Of a stretch of DNA of 64,000 nucleotides, positions 45,796 to 59,397 are shown piece after piece. Every line of letters begins with the position of its first letter. Position 1 is the first letter of the stretch. Both the position numbers and the translations under genes were made by a program. The stretch is from contig NW_022985166.1 of the NCBI RefSeq assembly GCF_010093535.1, positions 1,745,161 through 1,809,160 on the forward strand. Reading direction: 5' to 3'. The stretch comes from Lindgomyces ingoldianus (lineage: Eukaryota > Ascomycota > Dothideomycetes > Pleosporales > Lindgomycetaceae). The notes below the pieces were generated by a model. That model was not told the origin of the DNA and ran no database searches. It worked only from the letters and a program-made list of their open reading frames with translations.

Positions 45796-48700
45796 AAGTT
45801 TCGCTATTGAGATAGGTAGGGTATGGGTAACGTTTGTTTGAGACTGCGATCAGAATTCGAATGCTGTGGCCGGAGAGGGTGGTATTGGATTAGGGCTTGA
45901 CGCCTAAGAGGGTGCTGATGGCTCCTCAGCAGATTGAATTAACCTTACTTACCATTCTGGCTGCATGGCTCTACCATTTCAAGAGAGCCGTATAAGGCTG
46001 AGAAAACTGATAACATCACTGACAATATTATGGGGTATAGCGTGCTCGAGGAGAAATAAGGACCCCGACTGTCTTGCTTGCACTTTCCGATGTCGGATGG
46101 ATAGACGTGTCGTTGAACAGCCGACCACGTCAGAGTTTTTCACATACTAGGATCCTTCACTTTTTTGCAAACGAAGAATGCGGATGCGTTAGTATGGGAA
46201 TCCACTTTGCCTTATGGGGTAATAATCGTATTCGTGAACCAATCGAAATCGCATTTTTTTTCGTCCGGGGGCTGGTTCGTTGGCGCGAGTGAGCAAAACT
46301 CTCCGGGACCCGCTCGCCGTGTGAGGATCAGCTGAGGGGTCTCTGAGATATTGTGGGGTCTGCAGGATTGATTGTCACTATTGTTCCTGGTGCCTGCGGC
46401 TCGGTATGCGGATTCCGGAGAGCTTGTTCGGGAGTGCTTCTAGAAAGCCAGGCCGGAGGGAGATGCTTGCCTAAAGCAATCTCTGCGTCAGTAGATGACG
46501 TTTCGCGTAAACGGCGAAGTCAGGCCTTCCACAAGACGAATCCTTGCTGGCAACAAGTCTGTCTTACTTTGATGTTACGGCATGCAACGCGCTTCGATAC
46601 CGCATCTCTCAACGTCGTATCCTTCGATTACATTCTTCATGCAATACCCAGATTCGCGGGGTACAGGGATGCGGCCAGAGAAATGTCGGTGAATGGGCCC
46701 AGGGGTCGTTGAATACAGGGATATGTTGAGCATGGCATTTTGGTCGGCGATGAGGCTGAATTTCTGCCTGAGATGACAATCCGCACGCCAAACGCCCCGA
46801 AAACGGTTTATATGAATGGGTTACATTGTCATCAGATTTCTTCCTAAAAGAGCTCGACTTCCTAAATCGACTTAGATGTGGCGTCGGGACCGAATTCAGT
46901 TGGTTTCAGCTGCAATGCCGGGATGAAAAGTCAAATCCAGACTTGGAACCGGTTTGCGCCAGGCCAATCGTATTTATGGCGCTGTCAGAAAGGTATTAAT
47001 CAGAGATTTCGGCGTTACATGTGTTCACGAGCGGGCTTGAAAACGAGGAAAGTATCGCGAAATAGGGAATGGGTTCACGAGGATTAGGGTCGCTTGTGCG
47101 AACTGATGTGAGGAAACCTTGAGAAAGCCTCGGCGTGAAAAGGCGTAATTAAAGTTACGGGGTCAAGGAGCTCGGATGTTGGTCCCACCGTCCCAAGTCT
47201 TGGGATCGGAGGTCGGTGGATGCACATGCCAAAAACACCGAAAACTACCTCGATGATTGATCTATTAGGTAGCCGAAGGGCTCCCCATGTTTTCAATGGA
47301 GGGGGAGGCCACATGGGCTCAAGCCTGGTGGTTTCGTAGATCCGCTACCTCCGCGGACAAAGCGAAACCGGAAGCATGTGTTATCAAGGCGTTAGAGTAT
47401 GCAAGTTTCAATTGCTGCCTTCAGCAACTGATATAAGACCTGTGGGGGCTTCGAAGGGCGTATCGCAAAACGAACAACCTTGGAAATGGTTGGCCTCAGA
47501 TGACGGCCCAGGTTCTGGAAGGAGCCACACCCTTCGATTTCTGATCTCTCGACTTGAAAGCCCTGCTCACCCACCTGTGAAAACTCCTAGTTAGATACCG
47601 ATTTGGGTCGAAAATCCGAGGTTGCTAGCATCGAGGATGTAGTGGTATTCTTTTAGAGTCTCAAAGGTGTAGGGGTGTATTTTGTCCTTCACTGGTATCC
47701 TGATATTTCGATCTGACACCTATAGCTACTCCGTCGTGAGAGTTTCCGTTTTTAGCGCAGTTCCAGACAGCGGTACGAGTTGACAGGCATTGAGAAATTT
47801 GCGGTGGATTTTTGTTAAATTCTCGTTTTCCTAGCCCGCCATTAGCCGAAAGATACCTCCGTTTAGAGGCGCAGCGCTAGCGCTTGGATAGCATGTGTTT
47901 CAGCACATGGTAAAATCATGCATAAGCAACCACCAGCGATCAAGTTCCGAGAAGGCTTGCACAAGGCGTAGAAAGGTGCATCTCCGCGGGTGGATGCGTC
48001 GAGACCTACGAGGCTGCTCATAGGGCTGACGTGACAAGAAATACAACTATGCCGAGGTTTCCACCGATCAGAGTGGAGGGCTTGGCAGACGCGAGATTAT
48101 CTGGCGATAATCGCAGAGGTGCCATGGAATTTTCCTCAGCCGATGGGAGCGTGATGCGAATTAAAGGCTCCAATACAATTTCTCCCAAGCCTTTACCTCT
48201 CCATCGGAAAGGTTCTGGAACACGTCACTCCTAAAGAGTGGCCCTCAGCAGAAATGGCAGCAACCCGATAGGCTTTCTCGACACGAGCTTATCCAACCCC
48301 CGCGATTTCAGGGTCTCCGATAATCGGTAAGCTATCAGGAATCGATGTTGGCCTCACATGCACAGTAGTCCGGCGGACTTGGCACGGTTTGGGGACATTG
48401 GAAAGAAGGACGAATCCTTGAGGTCTCTTTGGATCGTGATGGCGGTGGAACATGGTGTGATTCGGGACACGGCCAGCTCTAGATTGCAGCGCACTAGAGT
48501 GCAGCGAACGAGCTGTCAGGGGGCTTAGGGACGATGCGCCTGTCAATTGCATGTCACTTCGACACTTGAGCAAGTTGAGGCCCTTCTGGAGCTAGCGTGG
48601 GCGCAAGAAAGGTAATGCGGGCGCCAAGAACTGACAAGAGTGGAAATGGCGAAGCCAATAGTGCTTAACCAAGCCGCCCATCGCGAAGGAGACAACAGAG

Positions 48701-49618
48701 AGCAGATTGGCGGAGCGATTCCTGAAGTCCCATACCAACCGCATATGCCCTAGCGTGGAAAGAGAAATTCCGGAGTGTCTGATCGGGGGATTCCGAGCTG
48801 TCAGGCTTTGCAGATGGGCATCAGAAACTCGCAGAAAGTGATACGATATTGCAGGCAAACCAAAATGGAGAGAACACGAGATCCTGCAACAGGGGCCACA
48901 CCCTGAGATTGGCGAGGCCGGCCAGGCAGGCTTCAGCCCTCCAGATCAAGAGCCGCGGAAAACAGTCGACCAGTGCTGATTTCATTTGAGGGTCGAGAAG
49001 ACACTCCAGCGGGTGAGTGCTACCACCCTCGGCGAGCCGGTGACGTTTACACTTCGACCAGCTGCTTGGAAGGAGGCCTCGTGGGCCTTGGCGGCTGGAC
49101 AGACCCTGGTCCCCCCATGCTGCGACTGCGGCTGTTGCATCCACAGCGGCGTTCTGCCCTGGTCTCGGCCACATGCCCCAAGCAGCTGGCAAAAAGGAAG
49201 GTGGAGAGGCAGATTACGGCAAAGTAGAAGCCGATGACCAGTAGTTGGTGAGTGGGCTTTTGGGCCGCCGGCACGCACGGGCAGATGCGAAATGCGGAAG
49301 AACGTTTCATCAAGATGCCCAAAGCACCCCAGCGAACTGCTGGCGAGCGGAGGGTGGAGAAGGTTCAGAGTCACCTCGGGGCCAGTGGCATGTCACCCGA
49401 AAGCGAGCAACGCTCAGTGCTCTGACTGATGCCCAGTGTGAGACGAGTGCAATGGTGCTCGGCGGAAACAAGCTTCGTCTTGGCGAGACTAAGGCTTCTG
49501 TGGCTAGCGGCAAGCTTAATCAAAACTGTCGCGTTCTAGGCCCCTTTGCACCCGCCATGCCAAGGCGTCTCTCGCGGACTTATCCTTTTCATTTCACCTG
49601 CAACATCAGACCACTCTC

Positions 49619-49843
49619 ATGATGCCAGACTCACCGACCCCGGCTGAGCTCACGGTCTTACCCCCTCTCGAGTCTCACAGGATGCGCCACTTAGGAATGC
49701 CGTCTTCAAGCCTGTCATCTGCCTTGCTCAAGTATGTCCAGTGTCCCAGCTTCAGATCCCCATGCTCCCGTTGTCAACATGTTCTCACCCTGCGCCGATA
49801 CGCCCTCTTCGCCTCTCAACGTGACCCCTCCCAGCCTCGCTGA
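49619..49843 (+). promoter_or_regulatory. Overlapping upstream ORF before the SAM-HMG factor
   Basis: An ATG-ATG at 49619 opens a 74-codon frame that passes through the main start at 49734 in a different phase and stops at 49841-49843. If it lies in the mature 5' leader it would lower translation of the main frame. The transcript start is not known. Confidence 0.3.
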
Positions 49844-52366
49844 GGCTCTTGAGCGCTTAGGCCTGAGCGAATACCTCGGCACTCTGACCGACAACGGATT
49901 CAGCACCTGGGAAACTGTGCTTGACATTACCGAAGACGACTTGACCGCCCTAAATTTTAAGCTGGGCCACCGACGAACGCTTCAGCGTGAAATCGCCTCT
50001 TTTCGAGGAATTCCGTCTTCTTTGTCGTTGGAAACAGATGGCACTTCGACTGGCCCGTCGTCCCTCTCAACCTCCGCTTTGGAGACCCTGTCACGGAGTA
50101 CGAGTGCGCCCAGCAGAGAAAAAAGGAGGTATCGGCGACACCCCCGTCCAGACAACAATGCACCCAAAAAACCAAAGACAGCTTGTATGTCACATGCTCC
50201 TTCCTTAACTATACCTTGGCGCTAATAAGCGCGTAGACGTGAACTTTGCCGATCATCTGCGGACCGATCCCGCAATTAGCTCCCTTTCCTTTGTAGACAT
50301 CGCCAAAGAAGTCGGTCGGCGATGGCAACACCTGCCGGCTGACAAGAAACGCATGTGGGAGAGCCAGGCGGCGCGAGCCATGCAAGAGTACGAGGCGCAG
50401 ATGGACGAATATAAGAAAACGGATCTCTGGCGCAAGTACCATGCTTACCTGGAAGAGTTCAAAGCGCAACAGGCACAGGCGAAAAACGGGAAACGTGTGA
50501 ATGGCATGGTGGCTAACAGCTTGGCGCGTAACGGGTACTCACGTGCCAGTTCAAGTTCATCCGATAGCCCGGTTTCGATCCCTTCCTCTGGCTCGACCAG
50601 GACAGAAGCAGAGCTTTGCCATGGGTCACTCACCCTTGCATTGAGTGAGTTGGTATCATTGAGGGGCGAAATCTTAGGCCAAGGGGTTCGCCCATACGAC
50701 GAACAACATCTCCCAGCTGAAGAATTGACACGCCGTGCCATGTATGCCTTTGTGCGGGGTACAGGATCGCTGTTATATATGTGGACCTACACACAAGTAG
50801 ATGAAATCCTCGATCGGATATACAGACCCGAGAAGCCAGTGGATGCCATGACGTTTGCGGAATGTTTCACTGTGGCGGCCATGGGCGCGCACTACGATCT
50901 TGATTGTTTCCCGGATCGGATAAGACGCGCGCTATATGCATCAGGAACTCTCCACTTCCACGAGAAGACGGCCCGTATTGATTATCTGCGAACTATGCGG
51001 CTGCTGTTATCCATGTCATTTTATGCCCTATTGGAGAAGCACATGAGTGCTAGGTACCTAGTTGGTGAGTTCTCAATAGGAAATTTATGATGTCGATCTG
51101 GTCTCGAACTAATTACCGTTAGCCGCCGGCTTACAGATTGCTCGTTGGAAGTGCCCTCCACCGCAACAGTCAGCTCTTGATACGGCGAACGAGAGCTGGA
51201 GGCGAATTTTCCGCAGCCTGATCTTCATGGACTCTTGGCTCTCATACACCCTTGGCTACGTGTCAGAGGTGGTTCCTGATGATATTGCTGTAAGCCTACC
51301 AATTATGTCCACTTCGACAATTTAAACCTAATGACACCAGGTTGCTTGCACCTCTCGGCAACCCGACATAGCAACTATGGACGAATTGATTCACATCCAG
51401 ACTAGTAAGATTGGCCTGATTGCGGCCGAAATTGCGAAGACTTTGGTATCGGCCGAGCTGGCCACGCGCGAGAACATTGACATGCTCAATCGCAAGTTGG
51501 AAGTTTGGCGCATGGAAGTCCCTACAATGCTGCAAATATCAGTTATGACGTCTGATAATCCTCCGGAGCTGACGTTGTACCAGAGGCGGGCTATTCTTAT
51601 GGTCCATGTATGCAGTCATCCAGCTTCTGAATCTATGGAAAAACTGACGGACAATGTAGATCATGTATCTCGGCGCTGTTTTGCTGCTCCATCGCCAACT
51701 ACTTATTGCCGCAGCCCAGACCCAACTCACTGATGGCGCTTTGTGGAACTTTGATCTAAGCGTTGATGAAGTGGCCAGGTATAGAAATGAGTGTGCTATG
51801 GCCGCTCAACAGATGGCACGCATTTTGAGTCTCATCTCTTTTGATGGCACTTTCACAAGGCGATGTTGGCTGATTATGTAAGTTCATGAAACGGCAACTA
51901 ACAGAGCTGCATGCTGATGCGAATGGGCAGTTACTGGGCCTTTACCGCCTGCATCGTTCTACTTTTTGCCGCAGCTACCAGGCTCCTCGATGGGCAGCCT
52001 GACGGGGTTGACGAAGATCTTACATATGCCAAAGGTTGTCTCGACATGCTGGAGCCATGCCGAAACTACGAACCAGTTGCAGAGCGATATTTGGAGATCC
52101 TGTGGCCCTTGTACGACAGTCTCCGGGATATACACCAACGAATGTTGGGGAGGGCCAAAACCAGCATATTCTCGCTTCTCCAGTCTACCAATCCGGCCCA
52201 ACTGAGTCCTCCGATTCCGGTCTCCAAAGAAGAAATGGGACCAATTTCAGAGAAACTATCTGTGCTCCTCGCTGACCCCTTTGGGCGGAAGCAAGCCATG
52301 CCCGGTGACACTAGGAGGCGGATCCTTAGCACAGATGGCTCCTCTCTTGTCTTTTGGTTCAGATGA
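49734..52366 (+). CDS. Transcription factor with SAM domain, HMG box and fungal middle homology region, 788 residues
   Basis: Six exons give 788 residues: 49734-50184, 50237-51064, 51123-51289, 51341-51607, 51660-51877 and 51931-52366, with consistent phases and 50-58-bp GT-AG introns. Residues about 34-92 form a SAM domain (LAEALERLGLSEYLGTL, ITEDDLTALNFKLGHRRTL). After a Ser-rich linker and a basic patch (REKRRYRRHPRP), residues about 144-215 are an HMG box (PKKPKTAYVNFADHL, FVDIAKEVGRRWQHLPADKK); the first intron falls inside it. The remaining ~500 residues are helical and resemble the middle homology region of zinc-cluster factors (ALYASGTLHFHEKTARIDYL, SWRRIFRSLIFMDSWLSY, ILMVHIMYLGAVLLLHRQLL). 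No Cys6 cluster is present. I infer a nuclear DNA-binding regulator; targets are unknown. Confidence 0.88.
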
Positions 52367-55178
52367 GGCTATTAGCGTCCTTCAACTGGACCGAATACGA
52401 CATACACAGCTCGACTCGAGCAAGCCACCACTAGTATTGGAGGGGAAAAAATGGACAAACTACCAAACCAGAGACAGTCTACCTCAGAGAAGTGACGTCC
52501 GGATACGCAGCTCGATCATTAGGGAGAGTCGCAAAGTCTGGGCACTTCTCTCTTCCTCGCCAAGAGAAATAGGAAGGTGCATTCGAGGCTCGGCGAACTC
52601 GGTTTATGGATGGAGTGGCACATCATTTCGTATTAATTATCCATGCATCGACGCCCCCACGGACCCGATTGAACCTGAAGGAATATGGGAATTGAATCGG
52701 CGTTTGCTAACGCGATTGACCACCAAGAAGCGAGGCGGAGGTTTATTTCAATAACACGTCATGCGATGGCGCAAAAGAAAGCACACGGAAAAAGTACCCA
52801 TCTGCGTCGGCCTAGGCCACAATTCGATCCTACATCGTGGCTGTTCTTAGACCGCATTAGAAAGCACGGGCCACGAACTGCCATTACGAATAACTGGTAT
52901 GAACCATGATTACGGTGTTTTAGAGTTTTTCAAGCCTTTGGAAAAAAGGAATATGGATGCGTACTTGTCGCAATATCTCCGCTTGTTTGGGCCGACGGAC
53001 CTCGTCGGAAGGAGGTTTGATGTCTCGTACTCGATATACCCCTGTTTTGCTATTTTCCCGCAAATAGTTTTTGCTATTTATCACAATTCATCTCGATTGC
53101 AATTTCTGCTCCTAAGTGCCAAGCTAACCACTGGCGAAGCGGCTCTGCAGCCTCGCTAACGCTCACCGGTTGTCGCTTTTTCGACGCAATTGTCCTCACT
53201 ATTCCTATCTAGGCTCTCATTAACTCGCTGAATAGGATGTCTTTGCTCGCCTCGCTTCGCGCTGCTCGCCTAGATCAATATCTTTATTGCGCGCATCCCC
53301 TCTTTCTATGGTCTCCTCAGGTGCATGTCGGTCTGTACTCGCATATCTTCTCAGAGCCGAAAATATTGCTTTAGGCAGAAATTACCGCGCTTCTGGTTCC
53401 CAAACTGGCTGAGGTTCTTATCTCCGCTGACAGCTATCTCCTCAGGGGACAATGAAGCGTTGGGAGTGTACCTATGAGTCAGTTAGAGCACATCTTGATG
53501 GATATGCTCGCCTCGGGCCGTCCCTTGTTTCCATCACAGGGATTGGGTGTCGGCGTAAAGTTTTTAAGTGTTGCACATTTTCATGGTTTATCCTTGTATG
53601 GGGGCTTCAAGGAGAAGCGTTGAACGTACACAATACTATGCCAATATAAAGGCGAATGGTGTCAGCGTGTGTGGCCTAGATTGGTGGTTCTTTGCGCGAG
53701 ATGTGTACAAGTGTGAATATATTCCGTTTTTCCTGATCTGCGAGCTGGGTTCCACTTCGTGGCGATTCTTTTCTCTTTTGCTATTTTGTCTGCGCACTAC
53801 GCGCATGAGCTTTGCCATCTTGTTTGCTGACACTACTCCAGGATGTACGCAGGTTTCAAGGCCCGCGGAGAGTTATCAAGAGAAAATATGATGACTAAGC
53901 CCGCGAATAACTGGATGAAAATCCTGCTCTAAGATCGATAATATACTGAGCTTTCAAACATCTCGAACGGGCCCCAGATGGCTACCGCCTTGTCTGCTAA
54001 GACGACTGTGTTAGGCCCGCTTCACGTGGCCCGGAGGTTTACCCGTATTCACACCTCTCTTATTCCAATGTTTACATCAACCTTGGGAGCTAACAAGATC
54101 AGAGAAAGATCTATCTACTCACGGATATGCGTGAAATTTAAAGGGTGGTGTCATTTCTTATGCTGCATATAACTGAACGCATTCTTCTGCATTTTTCATT
54201 GGCTTGTCCTCCCATCCACTACATATCAAGAAACTATGCAAGATCCCGGATAGAAGGTGTAAGGATCTGTCATTGAAATGCACCCGAACCGGGAGTTTTA
54301 CTCTCACGTCTCCAAAGTCTGGTCTCCTCTGCGACTACCCGTTTGGTTGACGGTGTGGGTCACAAAATTGCTCGCTCCTTCCGTATGCACACAGCTCACC
54401 CCAACACTCGTTGAATGTAGGCACTTTTAACCTTCTCCCCGATTTCACGAAACGCCTTGTGTGCCGAACCAATACTCTGGTACTTTGACTTTTGAAGCAT
54501 CTTTGAATGCTTGCACAGATTGTCTCTGGTTTTTTGTTTTAATAAAACTAGGCTCAATTTGCCCTGTAGATAGTGCTTCATATTCAGAATCCTTCCTAAC
54601 TAAAAATCTAGGTATGGTGGTCCTATAGCTCAATTTACGCAAAGTGCACGTTGATGTCGTACGTACATTTCTTCCGGCTATATATTCTTCCGCTGTGCAT
54701 AGGAGAAGGTCAACCTTCTACCACTTGCAACAGTTGGTGCCGTGCCCGAGTTCTTCACCGCAACGACATCATCGTCCTTTTATCGCGTATTGAAAATTAT
54801 GAAAGGGGTTCACCCAAGTCGAGAAATTGTACTACGGTGCTAAGAAGCTGCCATCAACGTGGTGTGCCGTGAGGCCAATTCGTCATGCAAGTTGGTACCG
54901 GGAGATAAAGTTTCGAACACATTCAGTAGTTCGTCGCATTTCGCGGTCCTCAGGTAAGTATCTTACGGTAAGTTAATACAGCGAATTTATTTTATTTCAC
55001 AATGCAAAGTTTACGCAATTTGCTAGTCTAATGATAGAACCTATCCCAGCGCTTCCAACGAGCCGTAGTGCTGTACGACTGGGCGATTTTGGTGCCTGTA
55101 CGGCAGGGAGGATGAGAGGTTGGTGTACGTATCGTAACTGTTACGCCTCACGTGATCTGTACGAGTAGTACGATTCGA
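52367..55178. other. Region between the SAM-HMG gene and the transposon cluster
   Basis: About 2.8 kb with short frames only (for example 52899-53159, 53452-53649). The stretch 53160-53610 reads with few stops in one frame (KFLSVAHFHGLSLYGG) and may be an old coding relic. From about 54960 the base composition turns AT-rich toward the transposon. Confidence 0.45.
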
Positions 55179-55186
55179 TTGAAGCA
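55179..55186. repeat. Target-site duplication TTGAAGCA, left copy
   Basis: TTGAAGCA lies directly before the left CAGTGCTGGCG end of the hAT-like element and is repeated at 61442-61449 directly after the right end. The 8-bp length is the hallmark of hAT transposons. Confidence 0.85.
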
Positions 55187-55265
55187 CAGTGCTGGCGATA
55201 GATCGATCTGATTCGTGGATCGATCCGAATCCACGCTATCCTGAATCTGGATTAGATCCTTAAAT
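55187..55265 (+). repeat. Left terminal and subterminal inverted repeat of the hAT-like element
   Basis: The first 11 bp (CAGTGCTGGCG) are identical to the complement of the right end. A run of GATCGATC-like subterminal motifs follows, then CGCTATCCTGAATCTGG. Confidence 0.75.
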
Positions 55266-57530
55266 TAATTTATAGTCTTAGCTAAAAATTTGCTTCCCTA
55301 TTAATAAAACAACTTTAAAAGTCTTATATAATAGAATTCTATAAATTAAGCTTAACTCTAGTGCCTAAAAATAAGGGCAGTAACATTAAAAACTTTGTAT
55401 AACTACTAATGTCTAATAAACTTACTAAACAAAATAGCTATCTTCTTTAATACTATAATTTTTATAATTATAACTACACTTTAAAAGTTATTATAAACTT
55501 TTAAAAGCACTTAAAATCTAACTACTAAGTTTTAGTAAAGGGTACTTTTTCTTTTATATAATAAGCAAGTGCTATTAAACTCTAAGAGCTATAAAACTGC
55601 GCAGAACCTTACATAAAAGAAGATATATAGAATGCTGTGTTTAGAGCCTATCTAGATAAAAATATTATTTAAAAGGTTTTTATATAACTAATTATTTAAC
55701 AGCATTTTACTTTTTTAGTTATTAAATTATTATTCTTTTAAGCTTTTATATAAGCATTAAATTCTATTACTAGAAAGGCTATTTTAGTTTTACACTTTAC
55801 TATTTATATAGTAATTTAAAGCTATTAGTATAAAAAGAAGCTTATTTTTTAGCGTAAGATTTAAATAGTAACTTTAAAAATTAATATTATGCTTAATCTT
55901 TAGACTTTTTTAAACTAAATTTTATTTATTATAATTACTAAACACTTTATATAAAGCTTAGATAATACTATTACTAAACACCTTTTTACTTTATAACTAG
56001 TTTTAGGCTATTCTAGTAAAGAACAGTTCTCTATACTTTATATAGTACTTAAAAAGTATAAGATTACTAGAAATCTAAAAGCAGTTATTAAAGATAATAC
56101 TAGCACTAATAACACTTTTTATTATATAATTAGTAAGTAGTATTCTAATAAACTTAATCTATATTAAAATTTTAAAAATAAAAAAGTTTACTATTTTAGT
56201 TATATTATTAATTTTATTATATAAGCATTTTTATTTTTAAGTTTATATAAAAGTTATCTTAAAAATTTTAAAGCTGTAGACTTTAAAAAGGTAAATAAAT
56301 TACTCTTTAATTTTATATAATAAAATATAATTAGAGCTATTAGTTCTCTTAGTAAACTTTATAACATTATAGTCTATATTTATAGTTTAGGGCTTTATAT
56401 AAATAAGTTTATTTTATAAGCTAAACAGATAATACTCTTAGATAATTATATAAGATAGAACAGCTAGTATTATATAATTAATATAGTAATTAAGCTTAAA
56501 ATGTATATAAATTTTTATATTAAAAACTAACCTAATCTTAAACATAATACTTTAAAGATAAAAGATTAGAAAATGCTTTATATAATAAAAACATTTTTAT
56601 AAATTTTTAAGAATGTAATTCTCTAAAATAAAAAAGATGTAAAATGCCTTAGACAGGCTCTTTTTTCTTTATAGATCTTATAGACTTACATAATAGCTTT
56701 CCTAGTAAAACATAAAAAAATATATATATAATTTAATAAAGATTATATTATATAAGCTACTTAAGCACTTATAGCATAGTAAAAATAGTAGGACTTACTT
56801 TAAAAGTATCTTTTTTACTAAATTATAATAGTTTTGCATTTTTATTATTATATAAACTAGGCTAATAAAGTAATGCTTGCCTTAGAGTTCTTTACTAAAA
56901 ACTAAAAAGTATAAAAAGCTTAGCTAAAATAATTCTAGCTTAATTTTTAATCTAAATATTAAAATTTATTATTAACACCTCTTTAAAGTAAAGTGTAAGA
57001 GTAAAAAAGATAATAAGCTACTTATTATATAACAGCATAGATTATTTTTAAAGTCTAAAATTATTTAATTAAAGCTATAACTAAGCAAATTCTTAGTAAT
57101 TAGGCTTTAGTAGAGAATCTAGATAAGTAGGCAGAGTATACAGAAAAGCTAGCAATAAAAAGAGTTAAAAATGTGTTAAAATAGTAGCAGAATAATATAT
57201 AATAATCTTAGTAGCCTTTTTTTACTTATCTTACACTTAAGATCTACTTTATACTACTTATAAGTAATAAACTAGAATGTATTTTTTTTAAAGCATGTTA
57301 TATAATTTTTTAGACTTAAGCATTATTAAATCTTAATATTATTAAAGTAATTAAATTTTTAAATTACTAGTTAAGTTAAAAATAAGTAGACTATTTAAAA
57401 AAGTAAAAATCTTTATTTTCTATTTTATTCTTTACTTATAAAAAGACTGTTAATTTTAAGTAATTTATTATATAATATTCTAGCGCCTATTTTTATTATT
57501 ACTTTTTAGCTTCTTAATCTTATACAGGTA

Positions 57531-59397
57531 ATGTACTTCATAGGCGAGTTGCTCACACACCTAAGTTGCTTACTTTTGCTAAGACCCTACTACACTACTT
57601 TTTCTACACTAATGCATTTCTAATAACACTACTTAAACATGTTAAAAAAACGTTAGATGTAGCTTACACTTTAAGCTTTTAAATAAAATATAACACTTTC
57701 TAAGTAACACACTACAGCTATCTATAGAGTTTTTTTAAAAGATAATAAGTAACTAACACGCTAGATAACCTTTTTAAGCTAATTATACAGCTAACTTATA
57801 AAAGCTAGATAATAATAAAAAGCAGGTAATTATTTAGCACATACTTAAGCTAGATGCGCAAGGATTTCCCCTCTAGCTAGCAGCTATAGCTAATATAGCT
57901 AATTTTTTACACGCTAAGTGTAATATAGGCTATATTAGCATAAACTAGCTTAATATATTTATTAAGTGTTACTTAAAGCTTAAAGTAAAGTTTAAGCATA
58001 AGTATAACTATAAGAGAGCTTTTTATAAAAATCTTATAGTAATTTAAGGCTAGTTTAACTTTATAAAAAATATTAAAGCTAAGTATAGTATCTAGAATAA
58101 TAACATGTATAACTTTAATAAGACAGAGTTTATAATAAGCTAGATATCTACTAGAGCAGTTGTTACAGGTTTAGAGAGATAAAGACAGCTAAAAGCAGTC
58201 TAGCTAGGTAACTAGGAGTAGATAATAGCTATCTAGGGCATTAATACTAAAAAGTAGGCTATTTTACTTTTTATTATTTTCTAGAGTAGCAACTACCTTT
58301 TAAACTAGTATAAAAAAGAAAATCTACTTTAAAATTAAGTTATTATAATCTCTAAGTGTAGCTAGACTACTAATTAGCTTAGTCTAGACTAGTTAAAGCA
58401 CTTTAATGTGTATATAAAAAAGTGTACTATTAGCAGCTACTATTTACTAGTTATTAACAGCTATAAAAGCTATAACTTACTTTATTTCTAGTAATACTAT
58501 AAAGATAATAAGATTATTACTATTTACATGCTTTTTTACTTATTACACTTTTAATAGCTACTTAATATAGGTTATTTTACTTCTTTAAAAAAAGTGTATA
58601 GGCGCTAAGCTAAAAACCTTATATATAACTAAATTACTTATACTATAAAGATAAAGTTCCTGCTATGCTTTAAAGTAGCTTATTATGCTATAATTACTTT
58701 TAGTAATATCTAAAAAGGGTTCTAAGGCGCTAGATTAGTTCCTTTTAACCTATAATAAGTTATAATAGGCCTTAATATAAAGTTACGCACTTTATTACTA
58801 CTACTACTTATATATAGCAAGCCTTAGCAGTTATAAACCTTAAGTAATACTCTAAAACTTAAGTTATAATTAATGCTTATAAAAATAAAAATTTAGAAGT
58901 ATATAAATAGTTTACTAACTTCTATAGTTAAAGTGTTTAAAAAGGTCTTAAAAAAGGCAGTAATAATTGCGTATAAGCTAGTGTTAGTATAATAAAAAAT
59001 TACTAAGCTTTAAGTAGCTAATAAGGCTACTATGTAACATAAATTATATAAAAAAAAGCAGATTAAGGCAGAAAAGACCTTAATAATTTAGAAAAGCCTA
59101 CGCTTAACAGCTCTAAAGAAGTTTAAAGCGCGCAGTAATAGGAAGAAGGCAAAGAAGCAGGTGTAAGCTAAAGTAGGTAAGCCATTCTAAAGGCGCTGCA
59201 GATAGTGCAATTAGACTAGGTATAACACGCAAACGTGTAAGCAAGAAGCAGAAGTAGTATCTAAATAATATTCTAGGCTGTACTGTACTATATAGTGCCA
59301 GAGCGGGTTGTTATAGGCTATAATAGAGTTTGTTGGGGTGGGGTCTTGGCAAAAGTGAGCGACTCGGGTGTGTGAGCAACTCGCCCATGAAGTACGT
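57531..59397 (+). mobile_element. Fot1/pogo-like (Tc1-mariner) transposon, full-length but RIP-eroded
   Basis: Inverted repeats of about 60 bp bound a 1867-bp element: left ATGTACTTCATAGGCGAG, right (complement) ACGTACTTCATGGGCGAG. Both sides carry TA, the Tc1-mariner target. In the repeats the left differs from the right only by C-to-T and G-to-A changes. The plus strand keeps traces of a Fot1-type transposase: near 58098-58125 it reads YNFNKTEF where pogo/Fot1 proteins have YNFDETGF around the first catalytic Asp, later LSNY/LLVI-type blocks (58290-58460), and near 59200-59260 a CxxC...C knuckle-like end. Many TAA/TAG stops interrupt it. It sits inside the hAT-like element and is therefore younger. 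Confidence 0.8.

Larger units (their letters stand above)
43749..49733. other. Gene-poor region of about 6 kb
   Basis: I see no gene I can fully support. Frames such as 44342-44881 lack motifs. A possible relic is listed at 45487-45795 and a CACGTG pair at 44471-44488. The stretch 48900-49620 is GC-richer and open in several frames on both strands, which fits a long 5' leader or promoter of the SAM-HMG gene more than overlapping genes. Confidence 0.5.

Noticed and set aside
48821..49622. Several overlapping open frames on both strands
   Set aside because: GC-rich sequence with few stops in many frames; none has protein-family character.
54610..54660. tRNA-like start GGTCCTATAGCTCAAT
   Set aside because: No matching acceptor stem, anticodon loop or T-arm follows.
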